DNA from: Eubacterium_Q sp002368685
Lineage (GTDB): Bacteria > Bacillota > Clostridia > Lachnospirales > Lachnospiraceae
DNA length: 64,000 nt
Assembly: GCA_946609985.1 (NCBI GenBank)
Contig: CAMOCB010000008.1
Location: 8,818-72,817, forward strand
Direction: 5' to 3'
The notes under the pieces are model-generated. The model ran no database searches. It was not told the DNA's origin and was given only the letters and a program-made list of their open reading frames with translations. Positions 26,086-34,565 of the stretch are shown here, one piece after another. How positions within the stretch are numbered: the first letter of the stretch is position 1; every line of letters begins with the position of its first letter. The translations under genes were made by a program, and so were the position numbers.

Positions 26086-26949
26086 ATGAATGAAGGACAA
26101 TATCCAGGCGGACCACAGTATCCAAAACAAGGCGGCCAGCCACAGGTAAATCCGCAGCAACAAGTGGGCTATCCACAGCAGGGAGGACAACCACAACCAG
26201 GCTACTGGGCACAGCAGGGCGGACAACCACAGGTAAATCCGCAGCAGCAAGTGGGCTATCCTCAGCAGGGAGGACAACCACAACCAGGCTACTGGGCACA
26301 GCAAGGTGGCCAGCCACAAGTAAATCCACAGCAACAGGTGGGCTATCCACAGCAGTTTAATGGTAATCCACAGCCAGGCTATTGGTCTAATCCACAGAAT
26401 CAGGGAAGCAAATCTCATGTTGGACTAATAATTGGTATAGTTGTTGGAGTAATTGTCTTATTTTTTGTTATTTGCTTTATAGCTGGTATTTTCTCAGGAA
26501 TTAGTGGGGCAAGTTCAGATATAAACAAATCAAAGTTCTGTGATAATAAATGGGTAGAATATTATAGTAATTCATATCTAGTTCCAAAGTCTGATGGAAC
26601 CTTTAAGTATTATAAGGATAAGACCGACCTTACTGATTACTACTATACAGGACATTATAAGCTGTACGTAGGAGATGAAGGTATCGATTATGTTGTAAAC
26701 GATCTTAGTGACTATGGTGTTACCAGAGATGAAATTCAAGGTCTAATTGATAGAAATGACAAATATAAAAAAGGAAATTTTGTTTGCCTTGTTCTTGATA
26801 ATGAAGAATGCATAATTGATGGAGAGAACACAGCTACTAGCACAGTAACGACTCCATATTATGGCTTCTATGTTAAAGAAAATGGCGAGGAAGGCTTTGA
26901 TATAGCTAATATGAATTCTGCAACATATTATCTGTTCCAACCAGAATAA
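26086..26949 (+). CDS. Gln/Pro/Gly-rich repeat membrane protein (first paralogue)
   Basis: A 287-residue protein of unknown function. Residues 1-105 are a low-complexity Gly/Gln/Pro/Tyr cytoplasmic region built of three 29-residue repeats containing GYPQQGGQPQPGYW. A single TM helix follows (about 113-140), then an extracytoplasmic domain of about 145 residues with many Tyr and acidic residues, including YYTGHYKLYVGDEGIDYVV and PYYGFYVKENG. There is no signal peptide, so the low-complexity part should face the cytoplasm. The next gene is a paralogue with the same layout. It has AGGGGG before the start. Presence inside a leucine gene cluster does not explain its job. Confidence 0.65.
   Translation: MNEGQYPGGPQYPKQGGQPQVNPQQQVGYPQQGGQPQPGYWAQQGGQPQVNPQQQVGYPQQGGQPQPGYWAQQGGQPQVNPQQQVGYPQQFNGNPQPGYWSNPQNQGSKSHVGLIIGIVVGVIVLFFVICFIAGIFSGISGASSDINKSKFCDNKWVEYYSNSYLVPKSDGTFKYYKDKTDLTDYYYTGHYKLYVGDEGIDYVVNDLSDYGVTRDEIQGLIDRNDKYKKGNFVCLVLDNEECIIDGENTATSTVTTPYYGFYVKENGEEGFDIANMNSATYYLFQPE
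26131..26391 (+). repeat. Three tandem 87-nt coding repeats
   Basis: Copies start at 26131, 26218 and 26305, each encoding a 29-residue Gly/Gln/Pro-rich block. The first two are nearly identical in DNA; the third diverges at its 3' end. Such repeats can change in number by slippage or recombination. Confidence 0.8.
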
Positions 26950-27002
26950 ATTGTTTTCGTCATCTATCTGATTATGTGTTTTAGGTTATAAAGGGGGCAT
27001 AT

Positions 27003-27875
27003 ATGAACGAAGGACAGTTTCCAGGTGGACCACAGTATCCAAATCAAGGTGGATATCCACAGCAGCAAGGTTACTCAAATCCACAGCAACCTCAACAAGG
27101 TTATTGGGCTCAGCAGGGAGGACAACCTCAGATGCAGCAACCTCAACAAGGTTACTGGGTGCAGCAAGGAGGACAACCTCAGATGCAGCAGCCACAAGGT
27201 TACTGGGTGCAGCAAGGCTACCCACAGCAACAAGGCTACCCAAATCCACAGCAACCTCCACAAGGCTACTGGGCACAACCCAATGGACAACCTCAGAAGA
27301 GTAGCACGGGGCTTATAGTAGGTATAGTAATAGGTGCAATCGTGCTGGTGCTTTTAGTAGGACTGGCTATCACATATCCTGCTTTCGTTAAATATAGAGA
27401 GCTAGCTAAAGAGGCAGCAAATGGAGGCCTGACTCAGTTATATTTCGAAAATCATAAATGGGAAGGGTTAAATGACACAGCTTTAATTATTCCTGAATCT
27501 GGTAACAAATTCACTTGGTATAGAGATAGAAGTAATACCGGTGGAGACTATTATTCGGGAAGTTACAAGCTATATCTCGGCGAGGACGCGGTTGATTATC
27601 TGGTAGATGAATCAGAGGTTAGTGCTTTTGTAGACGAGGATTATGTGGAATCGCTCGAAGAACCTGAATATGGTGCAACGAAGGATAATTTCGTATGTCT
27701 CGTACTTACCAATGAGAAGGAAGTTTTCTACGGTCAGGAAAAGGAGTATAAAAAGGGCGAGCAGGTTACAACCACATTATACGGGTTCTATGTAAATGAT
27801 AAGGATGGTAATAAGCTGACACTCGTAAAATATAAAAATCCATATGAGTTCAATCTTGTACCTAAAGATAAATAG
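27003..27875 (+). CDS. Gln/Pro/Gly-rich repeat membrane protein (second paralogue)
   Basis: Paralogue of the preceding gene, 290 residues, same architecture: an N-terminal Gln/Pro/Tyr-rich region (1-98) with repeated QQGYW-type blocks, one TM helix (about 103-123), and an extracytoplasmic domain with DYYSGSYKLYLGEDAVDYLV and LYGFYVNDKDG. The C-terminal domains of the two proteins align clearly, while the low-complexity parts use different repeat units (here QPQMQQPQQGYW). The gene follows a GGGGG ribosome-binding site. Function unknown; a recent duplication followed by repeat drift is the simplest history. Confidence 0.65.
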   Translation: MNEGQFPGGPQYPNQGGYPQQQGYSNPQQPQQGYWAQQGGQPQMQQPQQGYWVQQGGQPQMQQPQGYWVQQGYPQQQGYPNPQQPPQGYWAQPNGQPQKSSTGLIVGIVIGAIVLVLLVGLAITYPAFVKYRELAKEAANGGLTQLYFENHKWEGLNDTALIIPESGNKFTWYRDRSNTGGDYYSGSYKLYLGEDAVDYLVDESEVSAFVDEDYVESLEEPEYGATKDNFVCLVLTNEKEVFYGQEKEYKKGEQVTTTLYGFYVNDKDGNKLTLVKYKNPYEFNLVPKDK

Positions 27876-27930
27876 ATAGTAATATAATTTTAATAGACAG
27901 AAATCAATTACAGAAAAGAGGAAGAATAAA

Positions 27931-29013
27931 ATGATATGTAATATCGGAGTTATTAAAGGTGACGGAATCGGTCCAGAAATAGTCACAGAGGCTATGAAGG
28001 TTCTAGATGCAGTCGGAGAGAAGTATGGTCACACATTTAACTATGAGCAGCTCCTTATGGGCGGATGCTCAATAGATGTAAATGGCGTACCACTTACAGA
28101 TGAAACAGTTGAGATAGCTAAAACAAAGGATGCTGTTCTCATGGGTTCAATTGGTGGTAACACACAGACTTCTCCTTGGTACAAGCTTCCACCAGAGAAG
28201 AGACCAGAGGCAGGACTTCTCGGAATTAGAAAGGCACTTGCACTTTTTGCAAACCTTCGTCCAGCATACCTTTATCCTGAGCTTTCAGAGGCATGCCCAC
28301 TTAAGAAGGAAGTCGCTGAGAAGGGCTTCGATATGATGATGATGCGTGAGCTGACAGGCGGCCTCTACTTCGGTGAGAGATATACAAAAGAGATAGACGG
28401 TGTGATGACAGCAGTCGATACACTTTCATATAATGAAAAAGAGATCAGAAGAATCGCGATTAAGGCATTTGACATTGCAATGAAGCGTCGCAAGAAGGTG
28501 ACACTTATTGATAAGGCAAATGTTCTCGACAGCTCCAGACTTTGGAGAAAGGTTACTGAGGAAGTTGCAAAGGATTATCCAGAGGTTGAGTACGGTGTAA
28601 TGCTTGTAGATAACGCTGCTATGCAGCTTGTAAAGGATCCTGCACAGTTTGATGTGGTTCTTACAGAAAATATGTTCGGTGATATCCTTTCAGATGAGGC
28701 ATCACAGATCACAGGTTCTATCGGAATGCTTCCATCAGCATCTCTAAATGAGACGAAGTTCGGTCTCTATGAGCCATCAGGTGGATCAGCGCCTGACATC
28801 GCTGGTAAGAATATAGCTAACCCAATTGCTACTATTCTCAGTGCTGCAATGATGCTGAGATATACATTTGACCTTGACAAAGAGGCGGATGCGATAGAAA
28901 ATGCTGTGAAGAAAGTCCTTGAGGAAGGATACAGAACTATCGACCTTGCTAAGCCGGGCGAAGAGCAGGTTAAATGCGACGAGATGGGTACGCTGATAGC
29001 AGAGAGAGTATAA
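27931..29013 (+). CDS. leuB: 3-isopropylmalate dehydrogenase
   Basis: LeuB, 360 residues, the NAD-dependent oxidative decarboxylase of leucine synthesis. Visible are the opening IGVIKGDGIGPEIV, arginine-containing LRPAYLYPEL, RELTGGLYFGER, the metal-binding aspartates in LVDNAAMQLV and GDILSDEASQ, and the NAD-binding EPSGGSAPDIAGKNIANP. AGAGGAAG precedes the ATG. It completes a leuC-leuD-leuB set, with leuA not in this window. Confidence 0.96.
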   Translation: MICNIGVIKGDGIGPEIVTEAMKVLDAVGEKYGHTFNYEQLLMGGCSIDVNGVPLTDETVEIAKTKDAVLMGSIGGNTQTSPWYKLPPEKRPEAGLLGIRKALALFANLRPAYLYPELSEACPLKKEVAEKGFDMMMMRELTGGLYFGERYTKEIDGVMTAVDTLSYNEKEIRRIAIKAFDIAMKRRKKVTLIDKANVLDSSRLWRKVTEEVAKDYPEVEYGVMLVDNAAMQLVKDPAQFDVVLTENMFGDILSDEASQITGSIGMLPSASLNETKFGLYEPSGGSAPDIAGKNIANPIATILSAAMMLRYTFDLDKEADAIENAVKKVLEEGYRTIDLAKPGEEQVKCDEMGTLIAERV

Positions 29014-29031
29014 TTCGGAAAGAGACATATA

Positions 29032-29334
29032 ATGAAGAAAAAAGGCGAATATAATCCAGAGGAGACCGGCGGTCTTTACGGAACCTCTATAGCATTTGGC
29101 ATAATCAATCTGGTTCTTGTTGGTATATGCTTCCTGATAAGGCTGGTAGTGGTCAGCGCAGGACTGGCTCTATTCTTCCTGCTTGCATTTTATGCAGTGT
29201 TCCTTGAGATAAAGGACGGCATAACTGAGAAGGATATGAAGGGCCTTGTCAAAGGACTCCTTGGCTTTGCAATAAATGTTGCAGCGCTTATCCTATATTT
29301 CTATAATTTGAAGTTAAAGTATTTTGGTAGTTAA
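29032..29334 (+). CDS. Small hypothetical membrane protein
   Basis: A 100-residue protein with three hydrophobic segments (about 18-38, 40-58 and 78-94) and a basic N-terminus. No family recognised. It lies 18 nt after leuB and before ilvD, so it is presumably cotranscribed. Start supported by AAAGAGA. Confidence 0.5.
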   Translation: MKKKGEYNPEETGGLYGTSIAFGIINLVLVGICFLIRLVVVSAGLALFFLLAFYAVFLEIKDGITEKDMKGLVKGLLGFAINVAALILYFYNLKLKYFGS

Positions 29335-29390
29335 TTCTCTATATAAAAAAACTAATAATTAAATAAATAAAATACAAAGGAGTATTTGTT

Positions 29391-31061
29391 ATGCAGAGTG
29401 ATAATATGAAATCAGGCATGCAGCAGGCACCAGCTAGGTCTCTACTGAATGCACTTGGTATGACTGAAGAAGAGAGAAGAAAGCCTATAGTTGGCATCGT
29501 TAGTTCTTATAATGAAATAGTCCCAGGACACATTAACCTGGATAAGATAGCTCAGGCTGTAAAGCTTGGCGTTGCTGAGGCAGGTGGTACACCTGTTATG
29601 TTCCCTGCCATTGCAGTTTGCGACGGAATAGCTATGGGACATATCGGAATGAAGTACAGTCTTGTAACAAGAGACCTGATTGCTGATTCAACAGAGGCTA
29701 TGGCTATTGCTCATCAGTTTGATGCTCTGGTTATGATTCCTAACTGTGATAAAAATGTTCCCGGACTTCTTATGGCAGCTGCCAGAGTAAATGTTCCTAC
29801 AGTATTTGTATCAGGTGGTCCTATGCTGGCAGGACATGTTAAGGGAAGAAAGAGAAGTCTTTCATCAATGTTTGAGGCAGTTGGAGAATTTAACTCCGGC
29901 AAGATAGATGAAGACGAATTTAAAGAATTTGAGTGTAAGGTTTGTCCTACAAGTGGTTCTTGTTCAGGCATGTATACAGCAAATTCTATGAACTGTCTGA
30001 CAGAGGCTCTCGGAATGGGACTTCCTGGAAATGGAACAATTCCTTCAGTTTATTCAGAGAGAATCCAGCTGGCTAAGAAGGCTGGTTATGCGGTAATGGA
30101 TATGCTGGAGAAGAATATTCGTCCAAGAGATATAATGACTAAGGATGCTATCCTTAATGCACTTACAGTAGATATGGCACTGGGCTGCTCAACTAACTCA
30201 ATGCTTCATCTTCCAGCTATAGCACATGAGATAGGCTTTGATTTTGATATATCATTTGCTAATCCAATCAGCGAGAAGACACCTAATCTCTGTCATCTGG
30301 CACCGGCAGGTCCTACATATATGGAAGATCTGAATGAGGCTGGTGGTGTATATGCAGTTATTAAGGAGCTTCTTGATATTGGACTTATAAATGGAGACTG
30401 CATGACTGTTACCGGTAAGACTATCGGTGAGGCAGTTGCAAATGCTGTCAATAAGGATCCAGAGGTTATAAGAACAGTTGATAATGCATACTCAAAGACA
30501 GGTGGTCTTGCAGTACTTAAGGGTAATCTTGCACCGGACGGCTCTGTTGTTAAGAGATCCGCAGTGGTTCCTGAGATGCTTAAGCATGAAGGTCCAGCAA
30601 GAGTCTTTGAATCAGAAGAGGATGCAATCGCAGCTATTCTTGGTGGAAAGATTGTGGAAGGCGACGTTGTCGTCATTCGTTATGAAGGCCCTAAGGGTGG
30701 TCCTGGTATGAGAGAAATGCTTAACCCAACATCAGCTATTGCCGGTATGGGACTTGGAAGCACAGTTGCTCTTATAACAGACGGACGTTTCTCAGGTGCA
30801 AGCCGTGGGGCTTCTATCGGACACGTATCTCCGGAAGCTGCAGTTGGCGGACCTATCGCACTTGTTGAAGAAGGAGATATTATTGAGATTGATATAAATA
30901 ACTATTCCATCAACCTCAAGGTAAGCGACGAGGAACTTGCAAAGCGTAAGGCGGCTTGGACTCCACGTGAGCCAAAGGTAACTACAGGTTACCTGGCACG
31001 CTACGCATCTATGGTAACCTCCGGAAACCGCGGAGCTATACTCGAGATACCATCTAAGTAA
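29391..31061 (+). CDS. ilvD: Dihydroxy-acid dehydratase
   Basis: IlvD, 556 residues, dehydrates dihydroxy-acids in isoleucine, valine and leucine precursor synthesis. Iron-sulphur cysteines appear in NCDKNVPG and CPTSGSCSGMYTANSMNCL, and the C-terminal GLGSTVALITDGRFSGASRG and GHVSPEAAVGGPIALV are typical. AAAGGAG precedes the ATG. The next biosynthetic gene, ilvB, is separated from it by a DUF559 cassette. Confidence 0.96.
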   Translation: MQSDNMKSGMQQAPARSLLNALGMTEEERRKPIVGIVSSYNEIVPGHINLDKIAQAVKLGVAEAGGTPVMFPAIAVCDGIAMGHIGMKYSLVTRDLIADSTEAMAIAHQFDALVMIPNCDKNVPGLLMAAARVNVPTVFVSGGPMLAGHVKGRKRSLSSMFEAVGEFNSGKIDEDEFKEFECKVCPTSGSCSGMYTANSMNCLTEALGMGLPGNGTIPSVYSERIQLAKKAGYAVMDMLEKNIRPRDIMTKDAILNALTVDMALGCSTNSMLHLPAIAHEIGFDFDISFANPISEKTPNLCHLAPAGPTYMEDLNEAGGVYAVIKELLDIGLINGDCMTVTGKTIGEAVANAVNKDPEVIRTVDNAYSKTGGLAVLKGNLAPDGSVVKRSAVVPEMLKHEGPARVFESEEDAIAAILGGKIVEGDVVVIRYEGPKGGPGMREMLNPTSAIAGMGLGSTVALITDGRFSGASRGASIGHVSPEAAVGGPIALVEEGDIIEIDINNYSINLKVSDEELAKRKAAWTPREPKVTTGYLARYASMVTSGNRGAILEIPSK

Positions 31062-31103
31062 TAGATAAGTAAATTGATAAGTAGTTCATTAAGAAAAATT
31101 ATG

Positions 31104-31149
31104 CCTTCCCCTTGAGGGGAAGGTGGTGCGAAGCACCGGATGAGGTGTC
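31104..31149 (+). repeat. Left inverted repeat of the DUF559 cassette
   Basis: Consists of the palindrome ccttccccttgaggggaagg (31104-31123), a GAA-triloop hairpin GGTGC-GAA-GCACC (31125-31137) and the tail cggatgaggtgtc. Apart from the hairpin stem it is the reverse complement of the copy after the gene. Confidence 0.85.
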
Positions 31150-31164
31150 ATATAAGGAGAATAC

Positions 31165-31518
31165 TTGAACAACAATAACACAACACTTAGAAAAAACTCA
31201 CAGTCATTAAGGAAAAATATGACTAAAGAAGAACGACACCTTTGGTATGATTTTTTAAAATCCTTACCTGTTACAGTAAAAAGGCAAAAGGTAATTGGAA
31301 ATTATATTGTTGATTTTTGCTGTGATAAGTATAAAGTAATTATTGAATTAGATGGTTCTCAGCATTATTCTGACGAAGGTATAGAGTCAGATGGTATTAG
31401 AGATAATTACCTAAAAAAATTAGGATATACAATATTAAGATATTCTAATAGAGATATTAATCAAAATTTTAATGGGGTATGTAATGATATTCTAAAATAT
31501 ATAAAGGAATATCAATAA
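31165..31518 (+). CDS. DUF559 family endonuclease-like protein
   Basis: A 117-residue DUF559 protein, related to very-short-patch-repair-type nucleases with a PD-(D/E)XK-like core. Family features are LRKNMTKEERHLWYDFLK, RQKVIGNYIVDFCC and VIIELDGSQHY, where Asp, Glu and Gln could form the catalytic core, followed by KLGYTILRYSN. Translation begins at TTG 31165 after AAGGAGA. Codon use is AT-rich relative to ilvD and ilvB. The flanking inverted repeats indicate that it travels as a cassette. The DNA target and biological role are unknown. Confidence 0.82.
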   Translation: MNNNNTTLRKNSQSLRKNMTKEERHLWYDFLKSLPVTVKRQKVIGNYIVDFCCDKYKVIIELDGSQHYSDEGIESDGIRDNYLKKLGYTILRYSNRDINQNFNGVCNDILKYIKEYQ

Positions 31519-31519
31519 G

Positions 31520-31567
31520 GACACCTCATCCGTCCGCTTCGCGGACACCTTCCCCTCAAGGGGAAGG
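31520..31567 (-). repeat. Right inverted repeat of the DUF559 cassette
   Basis: Reverse complement of the left repeat except for its small hairpin, which reads GTCCGC-TTC-GCGGAC (31532-31546) on the + strand. The hairpin stem thus differs in sequence from the left one while remaining fully paired around the same GAA/TTC triloop. Confidence 0.85.
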
Positions 31568-31584
31568 CTTGAAAGGAGAATAAT

Positions 31585-33264
31585 ATGCAATTAACTGGTT
31601 CACAAATAGTAATAGAGTGTCTTAAGGAACAGGGAGTTGATACCGTATTTGGTTATCCAGGCGGAACAATTCTTAATGTTTATGATGAATTATATAAGCA
31701 CTCAGATGAGATACATCACGTACTGACCTCCCATGAGCAGGGCGCCAGCCATGCTGCGGATGGATATGCAAGAGCAACAGGTAAGGTTGGAGTATGTATG
31801 GCGACATCAGGTCCTGGTGCAACAAATCTTGTAACAGGAATTGCTACAGCATACATGGATTCTATCCCTGTAGTAGCAATTACAGCAAACGTTGGAGTTG
31901 CTATGCTTGGAAAGGACAGCTTCCAGGAGGTAGATATAGCAGGTGTTGTTATGCCTGTTACAAAGCACAGCTTCATCGTTAAGAATGTACATGAGCTGGC
32001 TGAGACCATAAGACGTGCCTTCAAAATAGCACAGACTGGTCGTCCAGGCCCTGTACTTGTAGATATCACAAAGGACGTTACAGCTGCAAAGGCGGACTAT
32101 ACTCCTAAGAAGATTGAGCCTATCAAGAGAACAACTGAAACTATCAAGGATTCAGATATTGATAAAGCAGTAGAAATGATAAATGAGTCTGAGAGACCTT
32201 ACTTCCTCGTAGGTGGTGGTGTAACTCTTTCAGGAGCTTCAGCAGAGCTTGCTAAGCTTGTTAAGAAGGTAGACGCTCCAGTTTGCGATACTCTTATGGG
32301 TAAGGGCGCATATGACGGAACTAAGAAGAACTATACTGGTATGATCGGTATGCATGGTACCAAGACTTCTAACCTTGGAGTTAATAAGGCGGATCTTCTT
32401 ATCGTTGTAGGTGCTAGATTCTCTGATAGAGTTATTGGCGATGCTAGTACATTTGCGAAGAATGCTAGAATCCTTCACATCGACGTTGATAGAGCTGAGA
32501 TCAACAAGAATATCGATGTTGATGCAAAGATAATCGGTGATGCAAATGAGATACTTAAGAAACTGAATGCAAAGGTTAAAGCTTCTAAGAAGCCAGAGTG
32601 GAATAAGGAAATCCAGGATCTTATGGAAGAGTATCCACTTACATATGATATGCAGCACCTTACAGGTCCAGCTATCATCAGCAAGATCTATGAGGAGACA
32701 AAGGGTGAGGCTGTTATAACTACAGACGTTGGACAGCATCAGATGTGGGCTGCTCAGTACTATAAATATAAGGAACCTAGACATTTCCTTTCATCAGGTG
32801 GTCTTGGAACTATGGGTTACGGACTTGGCGCAGCAATCGGTGCTAAGGTTGGATGCCCAGATAAGATAGTTATAAATATTGCCGGAGACGGTTGTTTCCG
32901 TATGAATATGAATGAAATGGCTACTGCAGCAAGAGAGGATCTTCACGTAATTGAGATCGTTATCAATAACCATGTTCTTGGTATGGTTCGCCAGTGGCAG
33001 ACTCTTTTCTATGGAAAGAGATATTCAAATACTATACTTGAGGATAAGACAGATTTTGCTAAGCTTGCTGATGCTATGGGAGCTAAGGGCTACACAGTTA
33101 GAACTGTAGCTGAATTTGAAAAGGCTCTTAAGGAGGCTATCAAGGGTGAGGGAGCTTACCTCATTGATTGCCAGATAGCAGAGGATGATAAGGTTTGGCC
33201 TATGGTTGCCCCAGGCGCTTCCATCGAGACATGCTTTGATTCAGAGGACGCTTTAAAGAAGTAA
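31585..33264 (+). CDS. ilvB: Acetolactate synthase large (catalytic) subunit
   Basis: IlvB, 559 residues, the thiamine diphosphate-dependent first common enzyme of branched-chain amino acid synthesis. Landmarks are GYPGGTILNVYDEL, HEQGASHAADGYARATGKVG with the catalytic Glu, GRPGPVLVDITKDV, and the thiamine-binding GDGCFRMNMNEMATA. The conserved VRQWQ loop follows. No ilvN-like small subunit follows; serC is next. GAAAGGAG precedes the start, immediately after the right cassette repeat. Confidence 0.95.
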   Translation: MQLTGSQIVIECLKEQGVDTVFGYPGGTILNVYDELYKHSDEIHHVLTSHEQGASHAADGYARATGKVGVCMATSGPGATNLVTGIATAYMDSIPVVAITANVGVAMLGKDSFQEVDIAGVVMPVTKHSFIVKNVHELAETIRRAFKIAQTGRPGPVLVDITKDVTAAKADYTPKKIEPIKRTTETIKDSDIDKAVEMINESERPYFLVGGGVTLSGASAELAKLVKKVDAPVCDTLMGKGAYDGTKKNYTGMIGMHGTKTSNLGVNKADLLIVVGARFSDRVIGDASTFAKNARILHIDVDRAEINKNIDVDAKIIGDANEILKKLNAKVKASKKPEWNKEIQDLMEEYPLTYDMQHLTGPAIISKIYEETKGEAVITTDVGQHQMWAAQYYKYKEPRHFLSSGGLGTMGYGLGAAIGAKVGCPDKIVINIAGDGCFRMNMNEMATAAREDLHVIEIVINNHVLGMVRQWQTLFYGKRYSNTILEDKTDFAKLADAMGAKGYTVRTVAEFEKALKEAIKGEGAYLIDCQIAEDDKVWPMVAPGASIETCFDSEDALKK

Positions 33265-33323
33265 TTATTCAAAAGTATGACAATATTACCAAAATAATAC
33301 TGAATTTTAGCAATATTTTTGCC

Positions 33324-33352
33324 TTGAATAATTTATAAAAAAAATTTATTAT
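33324..33352 (+). promoter_or_regulatory. Candidate promoter of the serC-serA-asd genes
   Basis: TTGAAT (33324-33329) and TATTAT (33347-33352) with a 17-nt spacer, in a very AT-rich 149-nt gap between ilvB and serC. Confidence 0.4.
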
Positions 33353-33413
33353 ATTGAAATGTATCATAATGTAAATTAAATAACTTAATTATATAAACGG
33401 AGGAAAAATAAAA

Positions 33414-34502
33414 ATGGCAAGAGTTTACAACTTTTCAGCAGGACCATCTATTTTACCAGAGGTAGTTCTGAAGCAGGCAGCAGAGGAGATGCTTGACTAT
33501 AAGGGAAGTGGTCAGTCAGTTATGGAGATGTCACACCGTTCAAAGGTTTATGATGACATCATTAAAGAAGCTGAGAAAGACCTCAGAGATCTTATGGATA
33601 TCCCAGATAACTATAAGGTTCTTTTCCTTCAGGGTGGTGCATCACAGCAGTTTGCTGCAATCCCTATGAACCTTATGAAGAATGGAGTTGCTGACTTCAT
33701 CGTAACAGGTCAGTGGGCTAAGAAGGCTTGGCAGGAAGCTCAGAAGTATGGAAAGGCTAACAAGATTGCTTCATCAGAGGACAAGACTTTCTCATATATT
33801 CCTGATTGTTCAGACCTTCCTATTTCAGATGATGCTGATTATGTATACATTTGTCATAACAATACAATTTACGGAACTACATTTAAAGAGCTTCCTAACA
33901 CAAAGGGTAAGATTCTTGTAGCAGATATGTCTTCAGACATTCTGTCACAGCCAGTAAATGTAGAAGACTATGGTCTTATCTTCTTCGGAGTTCAGAAGAA
34001 CGTTGGACCTGCAGGTGTTGTAATAGTAATCGTTCGTGAGGACCTCATCCGTGATGATCTTCCAGAGTTCGTTCCTACAATGCTTAAGTATAAGACTCAG
34101 GCTGATGCTGATTCACTTTACAATACACCTCCTTGCTACGGTATTTACATTTGCGGACTTGTATTCAAGTGGGTTAAGTCAATGGGTGGTCTTAAGGCTA
34201 TGAAGGCTCATAACGAGAAGAAGGCTAAGATCCTTTATGATTATCTTGATCAGTCAGAGATGTTCATGGGTACAGTAGTAGAGAAGGATAGATCTCTTAT
34301 GAATGTTCCTTTTGTTACTAGAAATCATGACGCTGACCTGGAGGCTAAGTTCGTTAAGGAAGCAACTGAGGCAGGATTCGTTAACCTCAAGGGTCATAGA
34401 TCAGTTGGTGGTATGCGTGCTTCTATCTACAACGCTATGCCAATCGAAGGTGTTGAGAAGCTCGTTGAGTTCATGAAAGCTTTCGAAGAAGCTAACAAGT
34501 AA
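33414..34502 (+). CDS. serC: Phosphoserine aminotransferase
   Basis: SerC, 362 residues, PLP-dependent enzyme converting 3-phosphohydroxypyruvate to phosphoserine. Signature sequences are YNFSAGPSILPEVVL, LFLQGGASQQFAAIPMNL, and the PLP lysine region FFGVQKNVGPAGV, with GHRSVGGMRASIYNA near the C-terminus. Strong CGGAGG upstream. It forms a serine-synthesis pair with the following serA; a short stem-loop repeat lies between them. Confidence 0.96.
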   Translation: MARVYNFSAGPSILPEVVLKQAAEEMLDYKGSGQSVMEMSHRSKVYDDIIKEAEKDLRDLMDIPDNYKVLFLQGGASQQFAAIPMNLMKNGVADFIVTGQWAKKAWQEAQKYGKANKIASSEDKTFSYIPDCSDLPISDDADYVYICHNNTIYGTTFKELPNTKGKILVADMSSDILSQPVNVEDYGLIFFGVQKNVGPAGVVIVIVREDLIRDDLPEFVPTMLKYKTQADADSLYNTPPCYGIYICGLVFKWVKSMGGLKAMKAHNEKKAKILYDYLDQSEMFMGTVVEKDRSLMNVPFVTRNHDADLEAKFVKEATEAGFVNLKGHRSVGGMRASIYNAMPIEGVEKLVEFMKAFEEANK

Positions 34503-34533
34503 TGAGTAAATAGTGTCGGTTCTTATTTACTCA
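34503..34533. repeat. 31-nt stem-loop repeat between serC and serA
   Basis: Arms tgagtaaata and tatttactca pair perfectly around an 11-nt core gtgtcggttct. It starts at the serC stop codon and is the only unit in this gap. Confidence 0.75.
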
Positions 34534-34565
34534 CCTAAAATATAAAAAATTAAGAGGAAAATAAA

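Larger units (their letters stand above)
31104..31567 (+). mobile_element. DUF559 endonuclease-like cassette
   Basis: One short gene enclosed by inverted repeats, placed exactly between ilvD and ilvB. Gene and both repeats are compact, with the repeat tails reaching to within a few bases of the coding ends. The organisation suggests a small element moved as a unit, but no target-site duplication could be identified by eye and mobility has not been demonstrated. Confidence 0.6.
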
